A stretch of 11,549 nucleotides of DNA from Flavobacteriales bacterium UBA1958. Its GTDB lineage: Bacteria; Bacteroidota; Bacteroidia; Flavobacteriales_D; Sanyastnellaceae. The position numbers and the translations under genes are program-made. The stretch's first letter is position 1, and the number at the start of each line of letters is the position of its first letter. The stretch is taken from positions 1,164 through 12,712 of the forward strand of contig DDEI01000090.1 of assembly GCA_002336675.1 (NCBI GenBank), written 5' to 3'. The notes under the pieces were generated by a model. That model was not told the origin of the DNA, did no database searches, and worked only from the letters and a program-made list of their open reading frames with translations. Below, in pieces: positions 1 to 6,786 of this stretch.

Positions 1-270
1 TATACCCGTTCCATTAGGTTTTAAATGACTCGCTGTAAATGAACTCTTCCATATAGACGAGTCTGGAGAAAACCACCAACCCGTAGTGGAGTCTGACGCT
101 ATTCTACGGTCAAACTGATTTTGGAAATCCTCGAAGTCTGTAGAAGTAACTTCATGTTCATCTGCCCAAATATTTACTTCTTTTATCGCTTTGACTTCCT
201 TAAGGATAGGTGTTTCACAACCAAGCAAAAAGAGAGGTGTAATTACAGATATAGCGTTTCGTAAAGTCAT
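1..270 (-). CDS. Putative lipoprotein, N-terminal part (gene continues beyond the window)
   Basis: An open frame of 90 codons runs without a stop from an ATG at 270 down to base 1, so the gene is truncated at its C-terminal side by the window edge. The N-terminus (MTLRNAISVITPLFLLGC) is a short positively charged and hydrophobic signal ending in a lipobox L-L-G-C with the lipidated cysteine at residue 18, so the product is probably exported and lipid-anchored. The mature part begins ETPILKEVKAIKEV and contains an acidic stretch and a W-W pair near residues 75-76. I do not recognise a family from these 72 mature residues. It is transcribed divergently from the Dabb lipoprotein gene, with only 27 bp between the two start codons. 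That it is a real gene is fairly sure; the function is unknown. Confidence 0.72.
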   Translation of the reverse strand, partial: MTLRNAISVITPLFLLGCETPILKEVKAIKEVNIWADEHEVTSTDFEDFQNQFDRRIASDSTTGWWFSPDSSIWKSSFTASHLKPNGTGI

Positions 271-297
271 TATCTTAGTTGCACAAAAATCGATAAA

Positions 298-696
298 ATG
301 AAAGTACTCTATCCCTTTTTAATTCTAGCTCTTTTCGTAGGATGTTCTTCACATTATGGAGAAGTTAATTCTGTCGGTTATGCTAAAGGAGAATTAGTAC
401 ACACAGTGATCCTTTCATTGAAAGATGGGGTAAACCAAAAGCGGAAAGACGAAATAATAGGTTTGCTCGCTACGCTTTCCCAGATAAAAGAAACACAGCG
501 ACTTATAGTGAGTACTAAAGCACGCACAAAGGACTCTCGAGCCCAACAAGACTATGACCTCGTCCTGCAAATGTCTTTTAAGAACCAAACGGCATTGGAA
601 ACCTACAGTGTTCATAATCATCACTTAAACGTTCGAAAGAAACTAAAGTCAGATCTAGCAAAAGCTCCGGTGATTTATGACTATTGGGTGGAGTAG
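298..696 (+). CDS. Dabb-domain (stress-responsive alpha/beta barrel) lipoprotein
   Basis: The 132-residue product has an N-terminal signal (residues 1-15) followed by Cys16 and Ser17-Ser18, a lipoprotein-type start; the -3 position is Phe rather than the usual Leu, a mild deviation. Residues 33-130 look like one Dabb domain (ferredoxin-like fold). It has the opening LVHTVILSLKDGVNQ, a central helix with EIIGLLATLSQIKET, the strand YDLVLQMSFKNQTALETY, then an HNHH segment and the closing IYDYWVE. Dabb proteins are small dimeric barrels of varied or unknown function, and the lipid anchor would place this one in the periplasm or on the outer membrane. It stands alone on its strand: the transporter gene begins 158 bp downstream with no recognisable terminator in between. 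The substrate, if any, cannot be told from sequence. Confidence 0.8.
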   Translation: MKVLYPFLILALFVGCSSHYGEVNSVGYAKGELVHTVILSLKDGVNQKRKDEIIGLLATLSQIKETQRLIVSTKARTKDSRAQQDYDLVLQMSFKNQTALETYSVHNHHLNVRKKLKSDLAKAPVIYDYWVE

Positions 697-854
697 CTCG
701 CTTTTAAAGGGGCTTAGAGATTCTAATTGGTTGCACTCGATCCTTGGCCAACGTTAAAACAATTCTGGGTTTATCAAGGAAGACATAAAAAATCAAATTG
801 TTACATCCGGTCTTGCAATAGTTCACGAACTTTGCATAGAAATCTTCGTTAATT

Positions 855-2480
855 ATGAAAGACTATTTAGTAGAGTATCCACTATTACTGCTTTTTATGG
901 TGGTTTCATTAGGTTATCTGCTCGGTAACATTAAAATCAAAGGAAATGGTTTAGGTGTCGCTGCTGTGTTATTTACAGGGTTGGCTTTTGGTGCAATAGA
1001 CCCTCGTTTTAGTATCCCTCCTATTGTTTTTCAATTAGGCCTTTCCATTTTCGTTTACTCAGTAGGTCTAAGCTCAGGCCCGGTGTTTTTCAAAGCCTAC
1101 AAAGAAAATGGCGCTAGAGACTTTCTATTTGCCATGTCCATGTTGTTTCTTACCGGCCTCACGGCAGCCTTTTTTTGGTGGTTATTGGATTTTTCAGCTG
1201 CTACAATTACCGGTGTTTACTCAGGAAGTACGACCAACACAGCTGCTCTAGCCGGTGTCATAGAGTTTATAAACCAGTCTGGCGTTTCTAATGCTCAAGG
1301 GTTGGAAAAAGAGGCTGTCATCGGTTACACCTTCAGTTATCCTATGGGGGTGCTAGGTGGAATTTTCGCCATCATTGTTATGGAAAAACTCCTTAAAGTG
1401 GATTACCAAAAAGAGTTGGAATCTTTAAAGGACAAATTCCCTTTGGCTGACAAACTAACCTCTGCCACTATCAGAATTACAAACTCTGAAATCAGCGGAT
1501 TAAATATTCGTGATCTAAAGCAGAGTTACCAACTGAATGTTTCATTCGGTAGAGTCTTTCAGGGAGAAAACATGAGCTTAGTCACGTGGAGTACTAAACT
1601 TCAATTGGGAGATGGTTTAATCGCTGTAGGCGAGAAAAAAGAACTCGACAGGCTTACTGAAATTTTAGGGGAGCCCACTATTTCTCCGACTTTAAGTGAC
1701 AGTACAAAGTATGATCTAAGGAGAATATTTGTCTCTAACCCCGAGGTTACCGGGTTAACCATAGCCTCTCTCAATTTAGATGAGAAGTTCGATGCCATTA
1801 TAACCAGAATCAGAAGAGGAGATGTAGAAATGGTAGCTACAAGAGAGACCGTTCTAGAGCTAGGAGATAGAATACGATTTATCGCTAGAAGAGAGGATTT
1901 GGACTCTCTTAGTAAGCTGTTTGGCGATTCATACCAACAATCCAGTAAGGTGAATTTGTTTTCATTCGGGCTCGGAATAGGACTAGGGCTTTTAATAGGA
2001 AGTATAAGTATTCCGTTAGGTTCTTATGGTGAGTTTAAACTAGGTTATGCAGGAGGTCCGCTAATCGCTGGTTTAATTCTTGGCGCTTTAAGAAGAACAG
2101 GGAAAATAGTTTGGACTATGAGCTACGGATCTACTATCACCTTCCAGCAGATGGGATTGATACTTCTGCTAGCTTCCATAGGAATTGGCTCTGGAGCTGC
2201 GTTTATAGAAAGCATGGGGATGGATAAAGTTTGGGTGTTTTTAGCAGGAACAGGAGTTAGCCTGTTTACTGCCTTAGCGACTTTATTCGTAGGGTTTAAA
2301 ATTATGAAAATGCCCTTCAGTTTATTGATAGGAATGGTCGCTAATCAGCCGGCTATACTAGATTTTGCTATGGAGAGAACAGGGAACAGAATCCCTATGT
2401 TTGGGTTTTCTCAAATCTTTCCGATAGCGCTAATCATGAAAATTGTGATTGCTCAGATTCTATTTGTTGTATTGAGTTAA
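855..2480 (+). CDS. AspT/YidE/YbjL-family putative transporter with two RCK_C domains
   Basis: This 541-residue inner-membrane protein has the architecture of the aspartate:alanine exchanger (AAE) family. A first membrane half spans about residues 8-180, two cytosolic TrkA-C/RCK_C domains follow at about 205-275 and 287-357, and a homologous second membrane half covers 366-540. The duplicated signature loops are visible as SGSTTNTAALAG (residues 123-134) in the first half and MVANQPAILDFAMERTGN (494-511) in the second. The RCK parts show the expected endings GDGLIAVGEKKELDRL and GDRIRFIARREDLDSL. Length matches E. coli YidE/YbjL (about 550). Family members include AspT, which swaps aspartate for alanine, but most have no known substrate, so I do not name one. 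It is a single-gene unit, and its stop lies 21 bp from the stop of the convergent exonuclease gene. Confidence 0.9.
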   Translation: MKDYLVEYPLLLLFMVVSLGYLLGNIKIKGNGLGVAAVLFTGLAFGAIDPRFSIPPIVFQLGLSIFVYSVGLSSGPVFFKAYKENGARDFLFAMSMLFLTGLTAAFFWWLLDFSAATITGVYSGSTTNTAALAGVIEFINQSGVSNAQGLEKEAVIGYTFSYPMGVLGGIFAIIVMEKLLKVDYQKELESLKDKFPLADKLTSATIRITNSEISGLNIRDLKQSYQLNVSFGRVFQGENMSLVTWSTKLQLGDGLIAVGEKKELDRLTEILGEPTISPTLSDSTKYDLRRIFVSNPEVTGLTIASLNLDEKFDAIITRIRRGDVEMVATRETVLELGDRIRFIARREDLDSLSKLFGDSYQQSSKVNLFSFGLGIGLGLLIGSISIPLGSYGEFKLGYAGGPLIAGLILGALRRTGKIVWTMSYGSTITFQQMGLILLLASIGIGSGAAFIESMGMDKVWVFLAGTGVSLFTALATLFVGFKIMKMPFSLLIGMVANQPAILDFAMERTGNRIPMFGFSQIFPIALIMKIVIAQILFVVLS

Positions 2481-2501
2481 TACTGGCCGGAAGTCCGTCA
2501 A

Positions 2502-3221
2502 CTAAACCTCACATACTTCGTGATCCTTCATAAGAGCCTCTCCTTTGAATTTTAGAACAATTTGGGCCACGGCTACCACATCTTTGATACAGTACTTTAC
2601 TATTCTTGGAAGGTCTTTCTCTTCATAATAAACCCTGGCTACATCGCTTCCGCCTATATCATCCTTTGGAGTCGGAATACCGAAAATTTTAGTCATCAAT
2701 TTTATAGATGTAAAGTGTTTGTAATCTCCAAACTTCCATAGAGCCATGGTGTCTAGATGCTGAACTTCCCATGGTTTTTTCCCTGCTAAATCTAGATGAT
2801 AAGGGAGCTTGACGCCATTTATAAGCATTCGCCTGGCTATGTACGGAAAGTCAAATTCTTTCCCGTTATGGGCACATAGATTTTGGTCTGCTCGGTTATA
2901 ATGTGTGTTTAATAATTCAGCAAATTCTTCTAGCACTTGTTTTTCATCATGACCGGAAAATGACTTGACCCTAAACTGTCTCACCCCATCCAAAAATGAA
3001 AACAGACCTACTGAGATACAAATGACTTTACCGAACTCTGCGTAGATTCCTGCTCTATCATAGCTTTCCTCTAGGTTCATTTCGTTCTGTTCTCGGAAGT
3101 ACTTGCTTTTATGTTCCCACAGGTCCTTCAAATCCTGGTCTAGGCTTTTAAACTCTCTCTCTTGAGGAACCGTTTCTATGTCTAGAAATAATATTTTTTC
3201 TAACTCTAAATGATTAAGCAT
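2502..3221 (-). CDS. 3'-5' exonuclease, PolB-associated DEDDy type
   Basis: The 239-residue protein carries the three motifs of DnaQ-like DEDDy exonucleases in the form seen in the predicted 3'-5' exonuclease related to DNA polymerase B (DNA_pol_B_exo2 type). Exo I is FLDIET with Asp14 and Glu16. Exo II is HNGKEFDFP (118-126) with Asp124. Exo III is YCIKD with Tyr210 and Asp214. The DTMALWKFGD block (157-166) and the DIGGSDVARVYY block (188-199) are also typical. Family members act on DNA or RNA 3' ends using two metal ions; the substrate here is unknown. No polymerase domain is attached. It is the last of three minus-strand genes, 54 bp after the unknown protein. That gap holds a weak -7-like TATATTTA (3255-3248), so it may also have its own promoter. 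Confidence 0.9.
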   Translation of the reverse strand: MLNHLELEKILFLDIETVPQEREFKSLDQDLKDLWEHKSKYFREQNEMNLEESYDRAGIYAEFGKVICISVGLFSFLDGVRQFRVKSFSGHDEKQVLEEFAELLNTHYNRADQNLCAHNGKEFDFPYIARRMLINGVKLPYHLDLAGKKPWEVQHLDTMALWKFGDYKHFTSIKLMTKIFGIPTPKDDIGGSDVARVYYEEKDLPRIVKYCIKDVVAVAQIVLKFKGEALMKDHEVCEV

Positions 3222-3275
3222 GGTAGTAAACAGCTAATAATGAAACCTAAATATAATAAAGAGAGGAAGAAACGA

Positions 3276-3680
3276 CTACCTAATCATAACTCCTTTGGAA
3301 TGCATGAAAGGCATATCTAACATATTCTCCTCTGTAATACTGCCTTTTACAAAGACAAACTTTTTATCGTGAATAACGCCATCCACATAAAAACTCACCC
3401 AGTATTCGTTTGTCAACTCAAAGACATCAGGTATCACAGGCTCTATCCTTTTAAAATCTAAAGAGTCCACATTTTCTATAAAGTGCCTTAATACTGTAGT
3501 GCCTTTCTTCTCGCCTTGTTGTTCTCCGTATCCCTTGCTAGATACTAGCACATTGGTAATTCCCTCAGCCCTCAGGTTAAAAATATATGCGTTCCATTCC
3601 CACTCATTAGTTTCATTTCTTTCTTTCACTATAGCCACACCCACATTAATGACTTTAGGCCTTTCTATATCTTCTTTCAT
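3276..3680 (-). CDS. Conserved protein of unknown function (134 aa), coupled to the serine hydrolase gene
   Basis: I chose the ATG at 3680 rather than the in-frame ATG at 3716. It forms an ATGA overlap with the stop of the upstream serine hydrolase gene, and the twelve extra residues of the longer version (MDKNGKKTSRGS) are low-complexity and lie inside that gene. The product starts MKEDIERPKVINVGVAIVKE and has no signal peptide or membrane segment, so it is probably cytosolic. Alternating strands are suggested by VINVGVAIVKE, WEWNAYIFNL, TNVLVSSKGYG, EYWVSFYVDG and DKKFVFVKG, consistent with a small beta-rich domain. The layout (YLxN-like strand, VSSKGYG, TTVLRHF, DKKFVF, final GVMIR) resembles from memory a widespread Bacteroidota protein sometimes mislabelled as a phenylalanyl-tRNA synthetase subunit. 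I see no synthetase motif and propose no function. Confidence 0.82.
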   Translation of the reverse strand: MKEDIERPKVINVGVAIVKERNETNEWEWNAYIFNLRAEGITNVLVSSKGYGEQQGEKKGTTVLRHFIENVDSLDFKRIEPVIPDVFELTNEYWVSFYVDGVIHDKKFVFVKGSITEENMLDMPFMHSKGVMIR

Positions 3681-4852
3681 GCTTCCTCTGCTAGTCTTTT
3701 TCCCATTTTTATCCATTCCTTCAAATCACTTGGACAGTGTTGATCTTTCTCTCCCCTAGAGTGTCCCAATCTTGAAATTATTAAATTTCTACTTGGAATA
3801 ACAGTTATATACTGCCCCAGCATTCCTCTGTAATTGATGATTTTCTCTCCGCCCTGTTCGTCTAGCCATATTTGATATCCATAGTGATCTGCTTCCACCC
3901 CGTTTCCGTCTGGCACAGCTAAAGGAGTTACCATTTCATCTATAAATTTTGTGCTTACTAGTTGATCTCCTCCCCAGTTTCCGCGATGCAATAGTAGTTT
4001 ACCTAGCCTAGAAAAATCTCTGGCTGTGGCATTAAAACAACAATAGCTCTTTTCTCTCCCTCCTTTTTTGTCCAGCGCCCATTGAGCAGACGATTCCGCA
4101 CCCATAGGAGTCCATAATTTTTCTGACAAATAATCACTCAAGGTTTTTCCAGTTACGTTTTCTAAAATAAACCCAAGAAGAAGAGTGTTTCCTCCTAAAT
4201 ATTCCCACTCAGAGCCTGGCTCTTTTTGAGCGGTAAATCCATTATAAGTCACCTCTGCCAAATCACTTCCATAAGTAGCTCTTGCCATAAATCCAAAAGG
4301 GTCTCCATAATGCTCATCAAAATCGAGCGTACTAGTCATAGAGAGTAAATCTCTAATGGTAATGGTTTTATTCTTTTCAGCACCCAGACAAAGCTCAGGA
4401 ACGTAAGTACAGGCAGGTTCATCTAAGCTCTTAATTAATCCTTCATCGTGAGCTATACCGATCATCAGCGCTGTCACGCTTTTCACCATAGAAAAACTAT
4501 TAGAAACCGCTAACTCATTATGTTCATCCCAATATTTCTCGAAAACAATCTCATCATTTTCTATCACCAAATATGCTGCAGACCTAAAAAGCTCATGGTA
4601 TCCTTCTTCTTCAGGAGTCAGTTTTAAAGTTCCTAGCCGAGTATTTTCCTTCCATGGTTGAGGGGTTTTATTCTTAACTTCTCTAGAATCGAAATAAGAC
4701 AAATCGTAAATATGAGCAGTGCTATGCCCCTTTAAGTAGGTGCATGAAACCCCTTTTAATAAATAGCCGTTTCCTGAAGCCACGGCCACTATAGAAGCTA
4801 AAGCGATCAAAACAACAATCCCTAAAACTAATCTTCCTAAAAATCTCTTCAT
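3677..4852 (-). CDS. Serine hydrolase, class C beta-lactamase/penicillin-binding-protein family
   Basis: The 391-residue protein begins with a hydrophobic segment (about residues 7-26) that can act as signal anchor or uncleaved signal, placing the catalytic domain in the periplasm. The nucleophile motif S-x-x-K is clear: SNSFSMVKS with Ser121 and Lys124. The second motif is Y-L-G-G-N (Tyr218 to Asn222), as in 6-aminohexanoate-oligomer hydrolase-like members rather than the Y-x-N of true AmpC enzymes. The third is G-M-L-G-Q (343-347) where AmpC has K-T-G. The N-terminal block TYLKGHSTAHIYDL...F.SR is typical of this Bacteroidota subgroup. Such enzymes hydrolyse esters, amides or D-amino-acid peptides; a drug-resistance role is not indicated. 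It is the first gene of a minus-strand cluster and overlaps the next start as ATGA. Confidence 0.9.
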   Translation of the reverse strand: MKRFLGRLVLGIVVLIALASIVAVASGNGYLLKGVSCTYLKGHSTAHIYDLSYFDSREVKNKTPQPWKENTRLGTLKLTPEEEGYHELFRSAAYLVIENDEIVFEKYWDEHNELAVSNSFSMVKSVTALMIGIAHDEGLIKSLDEPACTYVPELCLGAEKNKTITIRDLLSMTSTLDFDEHYGDPFGFMARATYGSDLAEVTYNGFTAQKEPGSEWEYLGGNTLLLGFILENVTGKTLSDYLSEKLWTPMGAESSAQWALDKKGGREKSYCCFNATARDFSRLGKLLLHRGNWGGDQLVSTKFIDEMVTPLAVPDGNGVEADHYGYQIWLDEQGGEKIINYRGMLGQYITVIPSRNLIISRLGHSRGEKDQHCPSDLKEWIKMGKRLAEEA

Positions 4853-4877
4853 CTGGGAAATTTAAGACTTTAAGATG

Positions 4878-4909
4878 AAAAAATAGAGCGATCTGCGAGA
4901 AAGGAGAAA
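4878..4909 (-). promoter_or_regulatory. Weak candidate promoter for the serine hydrolase gene
   Basis: Read on the minus strand, a TTTC (4909-4906) is followed after 20 bases by TATTTTTT (4885-4878), seven of eight match to nothing stricter than the Bacteroidota TAnnTTTG -7 element. The start codon lies about 25 bases downstream. In such AT-rich sequence a match this loose may be chance. Confidence 0.25.
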
Positions 4910-4943
4910 CATCTAAACACAGGAAGAGGAAAATAACACGAAT

Positions 4944-4962
4944 AACACTTTAAAAAAGTGTT
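4944..4962 (-). terminator. Short AT-rich hairpin just after lipB, possible terminator
   Basis: A perfect 8-bp inverted repeat (AACACTTT, three-base loop, AAAGTGTT) begins one base after the lipB stop codon. In the lipB direction it is followed by ATTCGTGTTATTTT, which is U-rich but broken, so it would be a weak intrinsic terminator. The stem has only two G-C pairs. On the opposite strand it is followed by a cleaner TTTTT run, but no plus-strand gene lies upstream. Confidence 0.42.
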
Positions 4963-4963
4963 T

Positions 4964-5668
4964 TTAATCATAATCAAACTCAAATAGCTCGGCTAAATGT
5001 ATTTTCAGTTTATGCTTGACCTCTTCGAAATTCTGTTTGACTCCTAATTCTTTTTCCATAGAAGTCACCTGCTTATCGTTTATTCCGCAGGGGATGATCT
5101 GATTAAAATAATCCAGGTCTGAATTCACATTAAAAGCGAACCCATGCATCGTTACCCACCTGCTGCATTTTACTCCCATAGCCGCTATTTTCCTCGCTTT
5201 ATCAGGGTTTTCTGGGTCTAGCCAAACCCCTGTTAAGCCGTCTAATCTCGCTGATTGAATATTGTAATCAGCTAAAGTTTTAATTATAGCCTCTTCTAAA
5301 AAACGTAAGTATTTATGAATATCCGTGAAGAACTGATCTAGGTCTATAATCGGATACCCCACTATTTGTTGCGGGCCATGATAAGTAATGTCGCCGCCCC
5401 TGTTAATTTTATAATAGGTGGCGTTTTTAGCTTTTAATTGACCTTCGTTTAATAATAAATGTGCTACATCGCCACTTTTTCCTAAAGTGAATACGTGTGG
5501 GTGTTCTACAAACAATAAGTGATTTTGGGGAGTAACAGCATCTGCAGGGTTCTCTAATTTTCGATTGGAAATTTTCTGGTCTATAGTCTTTTTAAAAAGT
5601 TCCTCCTGATAATCCCAGCAGACTTTATAGTCCATAATCCCTAAATCCTGAAACTTTACTTTTTTCAC
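4964..5668 (-). CDS. lipB: Octanoyltransferase (lipoyl/octanoyl-ACP:protein transferase)
   Basis: LipB moves the octanoyl group from octanoyl-ACP to the lipoyl domains of 2-oxoacid dehydrogenases and the glycine cleavage H protein, the first step of lipoate synthesis in the cytosol. The 234-residue product shows the family signatures: RGGDITYHGPQQIVGYPIIDL (90-110), K-I-A-A-M-G-V-K with catalytic Lys160, the MHGFAFNV segment (174-181), and P-C-G with catalytic Cys194. The start is GTG at 5668-5666; it gives the usual N-terminus KKVKFQDLGIMDYKVCWDYQEELF, and the next ATG would cut off the conserved FQDLG block. The GTG shares one base with the TAG stop of the isomerase gene, so the two are probably co-transcribed and translationally coupled. 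No lipA lies in the window. Confidence 0.95.
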   Translation of the reverse strand: MKKVKFQDLGIMDYKVCWDYQEELFKKTIDQKISNRKLENPADAVTPQNHLLFVEHPHVFTLGKSGDVAHLLLNEGQLKAKNATYYKINRGGDITYHGPQQIVGYPIIDLDQFFTDIHKYLRFLEEAIIKTLADYNIQSARLDGLTGVWLDPENPDKARKIAAMGVKCSRWVTMHGFAFNVNSDLDYFNQIIPCGINDKQVTSMEKELGVKQNFEEVKHKLKIHLAELFEFDYD

Positions 5669-6651
5669 TAGATATTATCTAATTTACTTTTAAGAAAATC
5701 AATGTTTTTGATGTCTACCGGGTTTATTTGGTTCATTTCAGCTAAATGAAGTGAGACCCAGTCGCCAAAATTTACTAAATAAAGACTTCTTTCTAACTTC
5801 GTAAGTCCTTTAGATTCTACCTCTACTACTGTAGCACCTTTTTCTTTAAATATACCTTTACAGATGTCCATTCTTATTTTCACACGTTGAGCATCGTCTT
5901 CATTTCTGAATAACACTGCGGAGAATGAATCAGATCCTCCTTCCCAAGCTACTAAATCATTATGATTCATTTCCGGAAACTGATGGTGGAAGCAAAGTGT
6001 TTTAGCATTTTCTCCTATCTGTTGTCTCCATCTAATAGCGACTCCCTCGTAACCCGAATCAGAATATATTAATGGAGTAGTCTTATTTATTTGTTCCGCG
6101 ACCTTTTTAGCCTGAGATTGAATATAATATGCTGAATCATTTAGTAATTTCACTGCGGCATGTAAGTCGCTATAAATAGAAGGGCCTATCAATTCAAATG
6201 ACTCCAGCATTCTACATATCTGAACCACACTCTGGCCAAACTGTGACCGAGGCGGGTGACCGCCATTTATTAATGTGTACGGAACATCATACTTCTTAGC
6301 CCAGTCTCTTACCTTGCCTCCAGAAGTAATGCACCCAATGATACACTCTTTAGCCAGAGCTACCTCCATAGCAGAAAGAGTCTCTTCCGTGTTTCCGGAA
6401 TAACTGCTCACTAAAACTAAGGTGTTAGCGTCAGCAAAATTCGGTAAGCCATAAGATGAGTGAGCTACACACGGAATGTTTAATGTTTGCTCTAGCCATT
6501 CTAGCACTATTCTTCCGCCTATTCCGCTTCCGCCCATTCCACATATAATTAATGAGTTAATGGTTTTGTCATCTTTAATGTCCCCTAAAACCTTTCCGGT
6601 ATTTAAGGAATCTTCTAGCTGTGTGGTGAATGATTCTATAAGTGCTCTCAT
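5668..6651 (-). CDS. Bifunctional phosphoglucose/phosphomannose isomerase
   Basis: This 327-residue protein interconverts glucose-6-phosphate or mannose-6-phosphate with fructose-6-phosphate in the cytosol. It matches the archaeal/bacterial PGI/PMI family (SIS domain plus bact-PGI_C) rather than classical Pgi of about 550 residues. Visible signatures are ICGMGGSGIGG (36-46) at the SIS N-terminus, SSYSGNTEET (82-91) binding the sugar phosphate, GGHPPRSQFG (130-139), G-E-N (212-214, putative catalytic Glu213), and MNHND (228-232, His230) in the C-terminal half. The C-terminus ends in a PVDIKNIDFLKSKL helix typical of the family. It is the first gene of an operon with lipB (TAGTG overlap). An exact -7 element lies about 23 bases before the start codon. 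Confidence 0.93.
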   Translation of the reverse strand: MRALIESFTTQLEDSLNTGKVLGDIKDDKTINSLIICGMGGSGIGGRIVLEWLEQTLNIPCVAHSSYGLPNFADANTLVLVSSYSGNTEETLSAMEVALAKECIIGCITSGGKVRDWAKKYDVPYTLINGGHPPRSQFGQSVVQICRMLESFELIGPSIYSDLHAAVKLLNDSAYYIQSQAKKVAEQINKTTPLIYSDSGYEGVAIRWRQQIGENAKTLCFHHQFPEMNHNDLVAWEGGSDSFSAVLFRNEDDAQRVKIRMDICKGIFKEKGATVVEVESKGLTKLERSLYLVNFGDWVSLHLAEMNQINPVDIKNIDFLKSKLDNI

Positions 6652-6673
6652 GATGTACTAAAAAAAGGAGACA

Positions 6674-6681
6674 CAAATGTA
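6674..6681 (-). promoter_or_regulatory. Promoter -7 element for the isomerase-lipB operon
   Basis: On the minus strand this is TACATTTG, an exact match to the Bacteroidota -7 consensus TAnnTTTG. A T-run (6710-6705, TTTTTT) about 23 bases upstream is the only candidate for a -33 element and is imperfect. Transcription would begin near 6667-6669, leaving a leader of roughly 16-18 bases before the ATG at 6651. The same octamer occurs before cysQ. Confidence 0.55.
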
Positions 6682-6683
6682 CT

Positions 6684-6699
6684 CGTTCCTTTGGGAACG
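6684..6699. repeat. Perfect inverted repeat in the isomerase/lysS divergent region
   Basis: CGTTCC and GGAACG form a perfect 6-bp inverted repeat around a four-base centre (TTTG). It lies just upstream of the isomerase -7 element, in the spacer where a -33/-7 binding protein would contact DNA, so an operator role is possible. A small RNA hairpin on a plus-strand transcript is the alternative. No known regulator site is recognised. Confidence 0.45.
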
Positions 6700-6746
6700 C
6701 ATATAAAAAAGATGATATCTCGCGAGGGTCGTTAAGAGTTCAGTAA

Positions 6747-6754
6747 TACCTTTA
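6747..6754 (+). promoter_or_regulatory. Candidate -7 element for lysS
   Basis: TACCTTTA matches seven of eight positions implied by TAnnTTTG (only the last base differs) and lies 32 bases before the lysS ATG. No TTG sits at the proper distance upstream, so this rests on the -7 match alone. Confidence 0.3.
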
Positions 6755-6786
6755 CACCGGAATAATAACTACTTAAAGAGAATAAG

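Noticed and set aside
2481..2501. Bidirectional terminator between the transporter and exonuclease genes
   Set aside because: The 21-bp gap contains only a four-pair CGGA/TCCG repeat with a two-base loop and no T-run.
3499..3759. Plus-strand open frame of 86 codons opposite the unknown protein and the serine hydrolase end
   Set aside because: Composition (Ser/Pro/Leu-rich) is that of an antisense shadow, and both genes on the other strand are well supported.
3677..4852. Reading the serine hydrolase as an antibiotic-resistance beta-lactamase
   Set aside because: The second and third motifs (Y-L-G-G-N and G-M-L-G-Q) differ from AmpC (Y-x-N and K-T-G) and fit the esterase/amidase-like members common in Bacteroidota.
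6665..6706. Plus-strand mini-ORF of nine codons (MYSFLWERI) with an AAGGAG six bases before its ATG, upstream of lysS, as a possible leader peptide
   Set aside because: It contains no lysine codons, lies upstream of the likely lysS -7 element, and overlaps the isomerase promoter on the other strand. Shine-Dalgarno sites are not the normal start signal in this group, so chance is the simpler explanation.
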